NCBI RefSeq assembly: GCF_023534745.1
Contig: NZ_JAMHJQ010000023.1
Coordinates: forward strand, 1-64,000
Origin: Streptomyces sp. 35G-GA-8
Lineage (GTDB): Bacteria > Actinomycetota > Actinomycetes > Streptomycetales > Streptomycetaceae
Direction of reading: 5' to 3'
DNA length: 64,000 nt
The position numbers were made by a program, and so were the translations under genes. The notes beneath the pieces are model-generated. The model was not told the origin of the DNA. It saw only the letters and a program-made list of their open reading frames with translations, and searched no databases. Within the stretch, counting starts at the first letter, position 1. The number at the start of each line of letters is the position of its first letter. This document shows positions 26,814-37,140 of this stretch, one piece after another.

Positions 26814-27353
26814 TTGGGTGCCACGCTCCACCGCGTGACCGCGATTCGAACCCTGGCCGAGTTCGGCTCCACGGCGGCCATCGGCCCGCTCCACTGCGGC
26901 GCGGCCATCAACGACATCGCGGCGGCGCCCGGGCCGCCGTGGGACATCCGCCGGGTGAGCAAGCGGCGGCGCTGGCCGCATCTGTTCTCCTACGGAGACG
27001 TTGAGCTCTGCGTGTGCCGCTGCCGCCGCGTCACGCTGATCAGCGTGCAGACCTGGCGGGACGTCATCGAGCTTCCCGTCCCGGGGACAGGGACACTCGC
27101 CACGTTCACGGGGCCTCTCACGTACACGCGGGTCACGGCCGAGCTCAGCGCGATCGGCTGCCCCTTCACTTCCTTGACGCTCCCCCAACCTCCCGGACAG
27201 CTGACGGTGCAGGTCGATTCGACAGGCGTCACCTTCGCCTTCCGGGCCGACGCCGGCTCCGAGCCGCTCCTGGACAGCGCAGGCCACTGGATCAGCACGC
27301 ACGAGTGCGCACCGCCGGAAGCCGGCGCCCCGGACGACGGCTTCGGCGCCTGA
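26814..27353 (+). CDS. conserved hypothetical protein
   Basis: About 179 residues from a TTG at 26814, or 172 from the GTG at 26835; neither has a strong ribosome binding site. Features: GPPWDIRRVSKRRRWPHL, SYGDVELCVCRCRRVTLISV, QTWRDVIELP, and a C-terminal strand-rich part ending HWISTHECAPP. The layout (small alpha/beta protein with SYGDVEL) resembles a Streptomyces family of immunity-like proteins, but I do not recognise it with certainty. No function is proposed. Confidence 0.5.
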   Translation: MGATLHRVTAIRTLAEFGSTAAIGPLHCGAAINDIAAAPGPPWDIRRVSKRRRWPHLFSYGDVELCVCRCRRVTLISVQTWRDVIELPVPGTGTLATFTGPLTYTRVTAELSAIGCPFTSLTLPQPPGQLTVQVDSTGVTFAFRADAGSEPLLDSAGHWISTHECAPPEAGAPDDGFGA

Positions 27354-27374
27354 TCGCACACGTCCGACGTCCCG

Positions 27375-27728
27375 ATGAGCAACCGGACAAGCGACCTCGC
27401 CGCCGGCAAGGCGGACGGAGTCCTCTTCACCGACGACATCCGGTGCCCCGTGCACGTCGCCGACCTGGCCGCCGCCCTCCTGGAGCTCGGGTACTCCAGC
27501 GCGCACGGGATTCACCATCTCGCCGGAGCCGACGCTGTCAGTCGGCACACCCTCGGCGTCCTCATCGCTGAGCGTGACGGACTCGACGCTGCACGGCTGC
27601 CGACGGGCCTTCGGACCGAGAGCACGCTCCCTGGGCCGGTCGACGTCCGTCTCGACAGCAGCACCACCCAGCGCCACCTCACCACCAGGTTGCGCGGTGC
27701 TCGTCAGTTCCTTGCCGTCGGGGACTGA
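27375..27728 (+). pseudogene. C-terminal fragment of an NAD-dependent epimerase/dehydrogenase
   Basis: 117 residues. FTDDIRCPVHVADLAAALLE, GIHHLAGADAVSRHTLGVLI and RLDSSTTQRHL match the end of RmlD/epimerase-type extended SDRs. The N-terminal Rossmann half with the GxxGxxG loop is absent, so the gene lacks its cofactor site and is a remnant. The frame begins only 22 bases after the previous hypothetical gene. Confidence 0.65.
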
Positions 27729-28428
27729 AGCAACGGCGCTCGCCGGCCCCGACCTGCCGGCCTCACGACCGCGGCCTCGGCCTCAGTCGACCATGGGCGG
27801 TCGGCGCCCCGCCCTGCGCCATCTCCGCCGGGCCGGACGGCCGGAACGCGCACCGCCCTCGTCGACACCTGCCCGTCCGACGGCGAACCCTCCGGACGCG
27901 CACTTCGCCGACGGCCGAGGCAGCTCGCCGTGCTGCGCTCACCCGTCGGCGGCCCGGCGCCTGGACGCGGGCCACCACCAGCGGCGTGCACGAGACGGCT
28001 GCGGCGCGGCGGCAAGGGCTCGCGCGGCGCGGCTGCGCGGTCGGGCACGAGGCCGATCTTGTCCGGGGGAACGCGGGTCGGCTCTCCAGCGCGGGTGTAG
28101 CGGTGGCCGTCGACCGGATCGAACGGCGCCTCCCGGCACGGCCGGTCGAAGACCACGAAGCGCTCGCGCGGCAGTCTCAGCGCGGGGCAGATCCCGCACA
28201 GGCCGTGTTCCGACTCAGGGTCGGTGTGGGGCGGCGGGCCCGTCATGCCCGGAGCGTCAACCGGTGAGCGGGGCGATCCGGCGTCCGAAAATGAGGTGGG
28301 TGGGCGGCGCGGCCACCATGTGTAGGGGCGCGCGGGCCCTGGGATGAAGGGGCGTTCCGCATGCCCACCCACCTCTTCCGTCCGGGCCGGGGGCGGGGGC
28401 CTTCACCGCGGCATCGCTCCCGGAGCGT
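27729..28428. other. gap with no well-supported gene
   Basis: 700 bases of very GC-rich sequence. A minus-strand frame starting ATG 28246 encodes a peptide with HGLCGICPALRLPRERFVVF that could be a small zinc-binding protein, but it has no clear end of homology or ribosome binding site. I do not call it. Confidence 0.4.
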
Positions 28429-29202
28429 GTGGCCTACCCGAACGGGGTGTTCGCGTCGGTGAGGTCTTCGACCACGCCGGGGTCGAGCTCTGCGGCACGA
28501 TGCAGCAGGCGCATCCGCTGCGCGGGGGTCAGGCCCAGCACCGTGTTCAGCGACCGCCTCCCACACCCGTTGCGGGACCTGCCCGGCTTTCCCATCGGCA
28601 TGCGCACCGACGAGAAGACCAAGCTCCGCGCCCGCTACGACCAGCGCGCCGCCTACGCCTTCACCCCGCACAGCCGCCCCGGCACCGACGGGTACCAGCG
28701 CTTCAAAGGCCCCGCGGTCGCCGGACGCCTGCGCTGCCCCGACCACCCCCGCTCCATGCGCCTCCCACACACCCGCCCCACCAGCGGCTGCCGGCCGGGC
28801 GACGACTGCGCGTGCGGCAAAACCCTCACCCTGGGACCGGACGTCATAGCCTGGATCCGGCAGCGCACCGTCTGGGGCACCACCGCCTGGGCTACCGACT
28901 ACGGACGCCGCGCCGCAGTCGAATCCGGCAACGCCGAGATCAAAACCCACCGTCTCCACATGGACCGCGGCTTCACCCGCGTCCTCGGCACCACCAAGAA
29001 CAGCATCCTCATCGCCTTTGCCCTCGCCGGCCTCAACCACACCCTCCTGCGCGCCTGGCACACCAAACGCGACCTCCCCGACCCCTGGGTCACCCTCACC
29101 GGCGAAGAGCCGGGTGAGCAGAGCATCCCCGGGCCGCGGAAGCGAGCTCGCCGCCGCGAAACCAGCCTCGACGCCCTCGTGAGCGGCACACCACCCGGCT
29201 GA
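28429..29202 (+). pseudogene. transposase C-terminal fragment
   Basis: The recognisable part starts near 28555 and includes RYDQRAAYAFTPHS, a Cys-containing middle (RCPDHP, CRPGDDCACG) and the C-terminal catalytic region AAVESGNAEIKTHRLHMDRG, GTTKNSILIAFALAG. The E in VESGNAEIK fits the last acidic residue of a DDE transposase. The N-terminal half is missing or out of frame. Family assignment is uncertain. It lies against the second tRNA-Pro fragment. Confidence 0.65.
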
Positions 29203-29394
29203 CGTTCACGGATACCGGCACCACCCACACCTGGCACCACAGACGGCCTCGCCATGCGCCCACGTCTGCCCATCAGAGGCCCGGCGAACCCGGGCAGGCC
29301 GACCCTCCGATGAGCACCAGTCGCATAACCAGGCAGAACCCGACCACAGAGCCTGCCAGCGCACTCCCACCGAACAAGATCCCGGACAAACCGA

Positions 29395-29430
29395 GAACTC
29401 CCAGCCCGGACGAATCCGTGCTGGGAGTTC
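29395..29430. terminator. hairpin downstream of tRNA-Pro remnant 2
   Basis: Arms GAACTCCCAGC (29395-29405) and GCTGGGAGTTC (29420-29430) are perfectly complementary. It lies about 40 bases beyond the 3' end of the tRNA remnant on the minus strand, where a tRNA terminator would be. Confidence 0.55.
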
Positions 29431-29468
29431 TGTGAAGCCAACCTGAGGATTTGTGCGAAATACCCCTG

Positions 29469-29511
29469 GTCGGGACGACAGGATTTGAACCTGCGGCCCT
29501 TTGACCCCCAG
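29469..29511 (-). repeat. tRNA-Pro 3' half, attachment-site copy 2
   Basis: Minus-strand reading gives CTGGGGG, a slightly altered variable region, GGTTCAAATCC and GTCGTCCCGAC. The sequence to its right (29512 to about 29790) is a diverged direct repeat of 46454-46700, sharing blocks such as GAAGACCTGAACAGCCA and CCGAGGACGCAC. Copies 2 and 3 therefore share an element flank, whereas copy 1 does not. Confidence 0.82.
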
Positions 29512-30250
29512 CAATGCACTCGGCACCGTTTTGAAGACCTGAACAGCCATAGATCACCGTACGGCGCTGTCAAAGCTCTCACCACACATTACACGGCTGC
29601 CACAGTCACAATGGCGCTGGCCGAGGACGCACACCTCCATCGAGTAATCCGAAGCGCGGTCAAGAGATCCTGAGCACATCGGACGGGATTTTTGAAGGCG
29701 TTCGACCTCTACCTTCGTCGTGCACCTCTGCAGGCCGTTGGTAAGTCGATGACCTACGTGGATGAATTATCGGCACCCGCAGGCCAGGAGTTGCCAGGCC
29801 CGCTCGGTGACCAACGATCCGATCGCGGCGCCGGGACCCATCGGTTCGTAGCCGTCGCGCCGCGCCGTCCGGTCCCGATCTCGGCGTACTCGACGGCGTG
29901 CGGGAGGTTGCTGATGGCACTGGAGAAGAATCGGCTCCATCCGAACCGGACGCTCACTTCCCTGCTCGGATAGAGCCTCGGCGCCGATCCGCTTCTGGGA
30001 TCAGTCATTGTACGGACTGTCCAACGCCATGACACTCAGGGCTTCCCGAGCAGCGGCCACAATCGATTCCCACGTATGCGAACGGATCATTCCGGCATCG
30101 TTCCCAGGAGTGGCTTGAGGACCGCCATTTCTGCCATTCACTCAACGGGATGTGAGGTTCGACCGGGTAGTCCCGAATTCTCCCGCCGCCGGAATTGATC
30201 ACGACGTGATCGACTGGTCTGGCCCGCCTACACCGCTTGACAATGGCTGG
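29512..30250. other. attachment-site flank and degenerate DNA, no gene
   Basis: The first ~280 bases are homologous to the flank of the third tRNA remnant. The rest contains only short frames with no family resemblance. No promoter or hairpin stands out. Confidence 0.5.
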
Positions 30251-30550
30251 TCACTTGATCTCTGCGCTACCGCAGACGAAGGCCGTGTCCTGGAGGTGGA
30301 TCGGCATGAGGTGTTCTGCGAGAGGGAAAGCAACTGGAATGGCCAGGTCGGTATCGAGATCGTCAGTCGTGGTGGGATCTTCTCGGAACTCGAAGCCGAG
30401 GCGGCGGATGACATCCAGGAGCTCATCCGGATGGGATCCGTTGTGGTAGCCGGCCCTCGCAGGTCGAACTGAAGGCGCCGGTCCGGTGCACAAAGAGACG
30501 ACACCGTCGCCGTCAGGCGCGCCGGCTGGGCGAAACGGCGCCTGCTCAAC
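30251..30550 (-). pseudogene. possible remnant of a small gene
   Basis: The C-terminal 60 codons of a minus-strand frame read like a real protein (HPDELLDVIRRLGFEFRED, LAIPVAFPLAEHLMPIHLQ) but the upstream part is low-complexity and there is no credible start. Unrecognised. Confidence 0.3.
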
Positions 30551-30720
30551 TCGGGCGGGTGAGCGGTCACGCGGATACGGTTCCTGGCAGAACGGAAGGA
30601 CAACGTGGTCACATCGTGTTCCGGCCGTATCGGCGACGCGCGGAGGACTGCTGCGGCAGGTGACGGAACGCCGACCGCCGCAGGGGCGAACGCGTCGTGT
30701 GGGAGTCCACGCCGACTCCG

Positions 30721-31099
30721 GCATGATCAAGTCCATGGCGGACGCCGCCCTCTCCGTCGTCCCCGACTCCATGGGCAACCTCATCCCGCTGTTCACCGCC
30801 GTCCTCGCCCTGCCGCTCGGCTTCTTCATGTCCAACGACGGCTACTGGTTCGGCGTGGTCCCCGTCCTCGCCGAATCCGCCGCCCACTACGGCATCGACG
30901 CCAACGAGATCGCCCGCGCGGGCGCCATCGGCCAGATCCTCCACATGATGGGCCCCACCTCCGCGCCCCTGTAGGTCCTTCTCGGACTGGTCAAGGCCGA
31001 GTTGGGCGACTTCCAGAAGCACGCCCTGCGCTGGGGCATCCTGGTGTCCCCGCATACATCGTCTTCGCGGTCGTCACCAGTGCCATCAGCGTCACTTGA
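30721..31099 (+). pseudogene. CitMHS-family citrate transporter fragment with nonsense and frameshift
   Basis: The frame contains SMADAALSVVPDSMGNLIPL, ALPLGFFMSNDGYWFGVVPV, HYGIDANEIARAGAIGQ, which match the C-terminal half of CitMHS metal-citrate/proton symporters. It is interrupted by TAG at 30972 where the family has Tyr, then continues VLLGLVKAELGDFQKHALRW. A frameshift near 31050 leads into AYIVFAVVTSAIS and a stop. The N-terminal half is missing. It is a dead fragment. Confidence 0.8.
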
Positions 31100-31133
31100 G
31101 CCACCGGGGCCGAGTCGCGAAGTGCGAGGGGTA

Positions 31134-31161
31134 TTGACGCTTCCGCCGGGGCTTCTATCAT
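31134..31161 (+). promoter_or_regulatory. sigma-70-like promoter candidate for xylanase
   Basis: TTGACG at 31134-31139 and TATCAT at 31156-31161 with a 16-base spacer, about 225 bases upstream of the GH10 gene and 3' of the CitMHS remnant. Confidence 0.45.
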
Positions 31162-31223
31162 CCCACTTGCCCGAAGCGCCGGTCCCTGTTCGATACGTCG
31201 AACGCGCGGCTCTCGAACCGTGA

Positions 31224-32441
<1,218 letters not shown>

Positions 32442-32523
32442 CGGACGGGCCGAGGTGTACGGCTGAGCCGAGGCCGAACGTGGTCTGTGACACATCCTGT
32501 TGGCGTCGCGTCACCCGACCGCA

Positions 32524-32982
32524 TCACGTCCACTCACGCACGAGACAGGGGCGTTTGCTGTCGAACTTCCAGTCGGGGACGAGGTAGCGCACCCCGATCG
32601 CGTCGTCACGCGCCCCCAGTGCCTTCTCCTGGTACAAGGCGTGTGCCGCGAGCAGGCGGTCCATGTCGATCCGGACTCCCAGACCGGGGGCGTCCGGTAG
32701 GGCGATCTCACCGTCGATGATGCGGGGCGGGGCGGTGGTCAGCCGCTCCCGTCCTTCCTGCCGGATCCAGTGTGTGTCCAGGGCGTTGTACTCACCCGGG
32801 GCGGTGGCTCGGCAGTGGGTCACCATGGCCAGGGAGATGTCGAAGTGGTTGTTCGAGTGGCATCCCCAGGTCAGGCCCATCGCATTGCAGAGCTGAGCCA
32901 CTCGCATCGAGCCCTGCATGGTCCAGAAGTGCGGGTCGGCCAGCGGGATGGACACCGACTGGAGGGCCAGGGCGTGGGTCAT
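32524..32982 (-). pseudogene. glucarate dehydratase C-terminal fragment
   Basis: 152 codons matching the end of D-glucarate dehydratase (enolase superfamily): [65 protein letters not shown] and the terminal KRPCLVREW. The N-terminal two thirds, with the metal ligands and most of the barrel, are missing; homology stops near 32990. The break coincides with the start of prophage-like DNA. Confidence 0.85.
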
Positions 32983-33260
32983 CTGGCGCCAGTCGGTTCG
33001 CGGCGGTGGAGGACGCGCACGACCACAAACCCCGCCGTACGCGGGACGCCCCCGCTACGAACTCCGCGTCACCCGGCCACCCACCGATCGGGGCCGACGC
33101 CCCGCAGATCAGGGAGCCCTCTTCTGATGACCGCCGCTGTCCGGAGTAGGGCCCCGCCCCGCTCAATCCAAAGGTGGTTTAATTACTCCGCCGCAGTGGA
33201 GCGGGCAACCTCCGACCGGCCGCGCCTTCCACGGGCGCGACGCACCCCAGACAACAGATG
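32983..33260. other. junction region, no gene recognised
   Basis: The sequence changes from chromosomal metabolic remnants to phage-like DNA here. Short frames exist on both strands but none has start signals or family motifs. Confidence 0.4.
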
Positions 33261-33296
33261 ACGGCCAGCGCACAAGGGCAACAAGGCGCTGGCCGT
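33261..33296. terminator. hairpin before the phage-type gene block
   Basis: Perfect 11-base arms (ACGGCCAGCGC at 33261-33271, GCGCTGGCCGT at 33286-33296) with a 14-base loop. Confidence 0.55.
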
Positions 33297-33324
33297 CGGT
33301 GTCTCTCACCAGAAAGACCACACC

Positions 33325-33603
33325 ATGCTATGCGACCGACACTCCGACTGTCCCCAGCCCGGCGACCTCGCCCAGCTCACGAGCGGTAACAACATCGGTG
33401 CCGACCCCAACGACACCTTCATCATCGTCGAGGACTTCCCCCCGACCGGCCGGCACCTCGTGCTCAACCTCCCCGTCGACCACCCCGGCCGCGCCGACTG
33501 GGCAGCCGCCGTCCCCCTGGCCGACATAGCCACCCTCGCCCGGCTCGAACCGGCGGGCAGCCGTACTTGGACGCCCGCCCCGGACCCGAACGACATCCAA
33601 TGA
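33325..33603 (+). CDS. small phage-type hypothetical protein
   Basis: 92 residues, ATG start. Contains CDRHSDCPQPGDLAQLTSGN, DTFIIVEDFPPTGRHLVLN and a C-terminal ATLARLEPAGSRTW. The Cys/His-containing head could bind a metal. No known family recognised. Its stop overlaps an ATG of the next gene (ATGA), suggesting a phage or plasmid operon. Confidence 0.6.
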   Translation: MLCDRHSDCPQPGDLAQLTSGNNIGADPNDTFIIVEDFPPTGRHLVLNLPVDHPGRADWAAAVPLADIATLARLEPAGSRTWTPAPDPNDIQ

Positions 33604-34301
33604 CCGCGCCGAGCGGTCACGACCCCGACCAAGAACAGGAGACGACCGTGCCCCGCAAGACCGGCCGCACGCTCTACTCACGCGCGGACCTGCGCAAGGT
33701 CCACGGCATCAGCGAGCCCACGCTTCAGAACCTCTGGACCGACCGGGAGAACAATGGGCACCCACCCGTTGCGGAGACCATCGAGGGCGTCATGCACTGG
33801 GACGGCGACGTCTGGGTGAAGTGGCACTACGAGCTTCAGCGTCAGCGCGCCGCCGCGAACACCACCAATCCGCCCAAGCTCGACGGCGACCCCGAAGAGA
33901 TGGTGGGTCCGGCCGAAGCGGCGAAGGTCTGCGGGTTCGCCGACTCCGCCACCGTCTCCCACTACGTCAAGAACCCGCCCGAGGGATGGCCGCCACCGGA
34001 CGACTGGGACGAACTCCCGACCCGGCGGCGCCCGAAGTGGAAGCGCTGGAGGCTGTGGCAGTACCTCGCAGACCGGAAAGGCCGCGGTCATGCCGGCGGA
34101 CGCCCCCCAGGCCGCCGCGGACTGGCCTACCCCTACCAGGGAGACGAGCGGCTGACCCTCGCACGGCGAGCCATCGCGGCGAACCCCGGCGCGACGAACG
34201 CCGAACTGATCCCGCAGCTTCAGGGGCAGACGGAGAAGACCTACTCCCGCCCGACTTGGAACTTCATCCTCAAGTCCGCTCGCGAGCACCCCGAGGAGTG
34301 A
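33600..34301 (+). CDS. putative DNA-binding protein with two helix-turn-helix regions
   Basis: 233 residues from the coupled ATG at 33600, or 217 from the GTG at 33648, which has AGGAG upstream. Two putative DNA-binding segments: YSRADLRKVHGISEPTLQNL (helix-turn-helix of a MerR-like kind, followed by a Trp-rich wing) and GPAEAAKVCGFADSATVSHY. The C-terminal third (ARRAIAANPGATNAELIPQL) looks like a third small helical domain. Proteins of this layout occur in actinophages and integrative elements, where they may regulate or terminate replication; the role here is not known. Confidence 0.62.
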   Translation: MTAPSGHDPDQEQETTVPRKTGRTLYSRADLRKVHGISEPTLQNLWTDRENNGHPPVAETIEGVMHWDGDVWVKWHYELQRQRAAANTTNPPKLDGDPEEMVGPAEAAKVCGFADSATVSHYVKNPPEGWPPPDDWDELPTRRRPKWKRWRLWQYLADRKGRGHAGGRPPGRRGLAYPYQGDERLTLARRAIAANPGATNAELIPQLQGQTEKTYSRPTWNFILKSAREHPEE

Positions 34302-34304
34302 CCC

Positions 34305-34472
34305 GTGCCCGACGCCCGCTGTCCGCGCTGCGGCGGCCCGATCGGCGATCGGCCCGCCCGTTCCCGGATCACTGTCGACCGTGACGTTCGGATCTGCTCC
34401 GCGTGTGGAACCGACGAAGCCGTTCGGAACGCTACCGGCAGACGCCGGTGCCGTTCGGCGACTGGCCGGTGA
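34305..34472 (+). CDS. small zinc-ribbon protein
   Basis: 55 residues from GTG, five bases after the previous stop. The four Cys of a zinc ribbon are clear (CPRCGGPI and ICSACGTDEA), followed by a basic tail. Similar tiny proteins are frequent in actinophage genomes. Function unknown, probably nucleic acid or protein binding. Confidence 0.62.
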   Translation: MPDARCPRCGGPIGDRPARSRITVDRDVRICSACGTDEAVRNATGRRRCRSATGR

Positions 34473-34480
34473 AGTAGACG

Positions 34481-34536
34481 GTGCATATGGGAAGGGGTCC
34501 CACCCTGCGCAGGGTGGGACCCCTTCCCATATGCAC
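34481..34536. terminator. 56-bp perfect palindrome, bidirectional terminator
   Basis: The left arm 34481-34508 is the exact reverse complement of 34509-34536, with no unpaired spacer. It lies between convergent genes (zinc ribbon and nuclease remnant). The folded RNA would be a 26-base-pair stem with a small loop, strong in both directions. Confidence 0.85.
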
Positions 34537-34545
34537 CTTGTCCGT

Positions 34546-34907
34546 TCAGGCTCGCGGGTTCAGCGGAGTGGCTGGCGGGGCGTCCGGGAGTTCGCCTGCG
34601 GTGGGCTCCGTCAGCCAGTGCCACAGCCGCCGCAGCGCGGTGACGACGCAGGTGCCACTCTGTGTGATCCAGTGCGGGAACTTCCCGCGCGTGTACCCGG
34701 GCGGGGTGACCTCTTCCTTAACGGTGAGCTGCGTGAGCATGTCGCGTGCGGCGGGGCGTTCACCGGCTCCGGCATGGACCGCACGGACGGCGGCGCGACA
34801 GACGGAGTGTGGGCGGAAGCGGGCGCCGCAGCAAGGGCGAGGCCGGCGAGGAGCGTTGACGCGGTGAGGACTGCGGTACGGCGTAGGTAATGAGTCATGC
34901 CGATCAT
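34546..34907 (-). pseudogene. remnant of a secreted HNH (GmrSD C-terminal-like) nuclease
   Basis: The first frame encodes a signal peptide ([20 protein letters not shown], then MPEPVNAPP). A frameshift near 34750 moves into AARDMLTQLTVKEE, PPGYTRGKFPHWITQSGTC. The latter matches the start of secreted Streptomyces HNH nucleases (LTVK..GYSR..FPHW). After that the sequence changes to an unrelated tail (LRRLWHWLTEPTAGELPD); the HNH motif itself is missing. Frameshifted and truncated. Confidence 0.7.
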
Positions 34908-35139
34908 GCTCGGGGGCGAGCCGTGCGCAGGAACGACCCAGTTCTTGCGGGATCACCCGATCGAGGAACGGTGGAGACAGCGCTGACCCGAGGCGCTTAG
35001 GTGTCGAACTGGATGGAAGATCTCGGTAGCGCACGATTCATTTCAGTTCGCCCTTCGGCGCGGCAGCGAACTCTCCAGTCGCGGCGGCCTGGAAGGTGAG
35101 GTCGGCAACTATCCCGCCGTGCTCGATCGTCCTACGGGT

Positions 35140-36882
35140 ATGGCACACCCGAACCCCGAACCGTCCCCGAATCCGCCTGACTGGCCTTATTGCGGCCATG
35201 GCACTACCCCGGAGGACCCGGTCGGCTGCCGCGGCATCCACGTCCCTGGCCACAGCATGTGCCTGGCCCACCTAGCCGACGCCGACCGCGACGCCTACTT
35301 GGCCAGCCTGACACCAGGCGTCGGCATCGACCACCGAGGCACTCCCTTCACCGAACCCCTTCTTGATGCCCTTCTCGATGCCCTCCACGACCCCACCACC
35401 CGACAATCCCGCCTCGGCGACGCCTGGTTCACGTCGGCGGCCTTCGACGGCTTCGCCGGGTTCGATTCGGCGACCTTTCAGGGCTTCGCCGCGTTCGATT
35501 CGGCGACCTTCCGGGGCGACGCTGGGTTCACGTCGGCGACCTTCCAGGGCGACGCCTGGTTCGAGTCCGCGACCTTCGAGGGTGATGCTTCGTTCGATTC
35601 GGCGACCTTCCAGGGCAACGCCGGGTTCGCGTCGGCGGTTTTCGAGGGTGACGCTGGGTTCGCGTCGACGACCTTCCAAGGCGACGCCCGGTTCGCGTCG
35701 GCGACCTTCCAAGAGGTCGCCCGGTTCGCGTCGGCGACCTTCGAGCACGACGCAGGGTTCGAAGAGGCGGTCTTCAATCGAGCAGCCAGCTTTGGGCCGT
35801 TGGTGTGCGCCGGGCAGGTGAAGCTGTCCGGGGCAGTGTTCGGCGGCCCGGTGACCCTCTCGTTCGCCGCGCGCCGCGTGGAGTGCCGACGGACCCGCTG
35901 GTCGTCAACAGCCGAGTTGCGTCTGCGCTATGCCACTGTGGACTTCTCCCACGCGGTCTTCGAGTATCCCCTCACGATCGCGGCGGAGGCTGCCCCCTTC
36001 GTCCTTCCAGACGGACCGCCAGCGGAAGAACAGGCTTTTGCCGACGCGCCCGCATCAGTGCGGATGGCCTCGCTGCGTGGGGTGGACGCGGCCCATCTGG
36101 TCCTCGCCGATGTCGACCTGTCGGGATGCCTGTTCACCGGGACCGTGCATCTGGACCAGGTGCGGCTGGAGGGCACCTGCTCTTTCGGCAGAGTCCCGCC
36201 CCGCACTCACTGGCGGTATTGGCGCCCCATACGGTTCACGCAGCGCCGCACCCTCGCCGAAGAACAGCACTGGCGCGCGACCCTGCCGACAGCAGTGCCG
36301 GGCTGGAACGTGGCGGTCTTCGGTGCCGGAAACGTTGGACCGGCACAGCTGGAGCCGGTGTACCGGGCGCTGCGTAAGGCATTCGAGGACAGCAAGAACG
36401 AGCCGGGAGCGGCGGATTTCTACTACGGCGAGATGGAAATGCGCCGCCACGATCGCACCGGCACCACCCGCGCAGAACGCGGACTGCTGCATGGCTACTG
36501 GCTGCTGTCCGGCTACGGCCTGCGCGCCTCCCGGGCCCTGGGCTGGCTCGCCACCACCATGCTCATAACCATCGTGCTCCTGATGAGCTTCGGACTCCCC
36601 CAAGATGACCTCCAGCAGGAAGCGACCGGCACCGTGCCGCCCGGCGGAGGCAAGGTCACCTTCAAGATCGACAAAGATGACCCACGCAACCCCACCCGGA
36701 ACAGGTTCACCGGCGAGCGCTTCGAGAAGGCCCTGAACGTCACCCTCAACTCCGTCGTCTTCCGCTCCAGCGGCCAGGACCTGACCACCGCTGGCACCTA
36801 CATCGAGATGGCCTCCCGGGCGACCGAGCCGGTCCTTCTGGGCCTGGCGGTACTGGCCGTGCGTAACCGCGTCAAACGCTGA
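35140..36882 (+). CDS. pentapeptide-repeat protein with C-terminal membrane segments
   Basis: 580 residues from ATG 35140 (a GTG at 35119 is possible). An N-terminal CxxH/Cys motif region (YCGHGT, GHSMCLAHL) precedes about eleven tandem 11-residue units of the form QGDAGFASATF (residues ~97-220), encoded by near-identical 33-base repeats, which should form a right-handed quadrilateral beta-helix. After a further repeat region and a charged helical part come a membrane segment (GWLATTMLITIVLLMSFGLP) and a second hydrophobic stretch (ATEPVLLGLAVLAV). The last ~100 residues resemble the ion-channel domain seen in other pentapeptide proteins, but the selectivity-filter sequence is not recognisable. 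Function unknown; an effector or membrane stress sensor in accessory DNA is possible. Confidence 0.8.
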   Translation: MAHPNPEPSPNPPDWPYCGHGTTPEDPVGCRGIHVPGHSMCLAHLADADRDAYLASLTPGVGIDHRGTPFTEPLLDALLDALHDPTTRQSRLGDAWFTSAAFDGFAGFDSATFQGFAAFDSATFRGDAGFTSATFQGDAWFESATFEGDASFDSATFQGNAGFASAVFEGDAGFASTTFQGDARFASATFQEVARFASATFEHDAGFEEAVFNRAASFGPLVCAGQVKLSGAVFGGPVTLSFAARRVECRRTRWSSTAELRLRYATVDFSHAVFEYPLTIAAEAAPFVLPDGPPAEEQAFADAPASVRMASLRGVDAAHLVLADVDLSGCLFTGTVHLDQVRLEGTCSFGRVPPRTHWRYWRPIRFTQRRTLAEEQHWRATLPTAVPGWNVAVFGAGNVGPAQLEPVYRALRKAFEDSKNEPGAADFYYGEMEMRRHDRTGTTRAERGLLHGYWLLSGYGLRASRALGWLATTMLITIVLLMSFGLPQDDLQQEATGTVPPGGGKVTFKIDKDDPRNPTRNRFTGERFEKALNVTLNSVVFRSSGQDLTTAGTYIEMASRATEPVLLGLAVLAVRNRVKR

Positions 36883-36943
36883 CCCAGCGCCCCACGGCAG
36901 GAGTCAGTAGAACGCCGAAGGGTCTCCCCAGATACGACGAAGC

Positions 36944-36976
36944 CGCCCCTGCCCGGTCGAGGCCAGGGCAGGGGCG
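36944..36976. terminator. phage-type terminator hairpin, copy a
   Basis: Arms CGCCCCTGCCC (36944-36954) and GGGCAGGGGCG (36966-36976). It lies immediately downstream, on the minus strand, of an XhlA-like gene remnant. Confidence 0.65.
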
Positions 36977-36984
36977 CACTGCGT

Positions 36985-37085
36985 GCAGTAGAGGGCGATC
37001 AGACCGTCGTACCACCCACCCGAGCGAGGACCGCGAGCGTGGGCCCCGGCCGGCGGGCTCACTTCAGCGTGTGGAGCCGGGACTC
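36985..37085 (-). pseudogene. XhlA-like phage lysis-cassette gene, 3' remnant a
   Basis: The minus strand ends with DGLIALYC and, upstream in another frame, SRLHTL, matching the intact gene at 39812 (SRLRTLE, SGLIALYR). The coding region is frameshifted and its stop lost. First of three copies of this gene end in 3 kb. Confidence 0.55.
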
Positions 37086-37094
37086 GGCTGGTGG

Positions 37095-37140
37095 GTGACC
37101 TGTCGCAGCGAAAGCTGAGCATTCTCACCGAAGTTTGAGT
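37095..37140. repeat. left inverted repeat of a ~1.5-kb unit
   Basis: This segment (with GCTGAGCATTCTCACCGAAG) is an imperfect inverted copy of 38577-38622 (core TGAGCATT-TCA-CGAAGTTT conserved). The pair encloses the SDR gene at 37538. It could be the ends of an insertion sequence or a non-autonomous element that lost its transposase. Confidence 0.5.
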
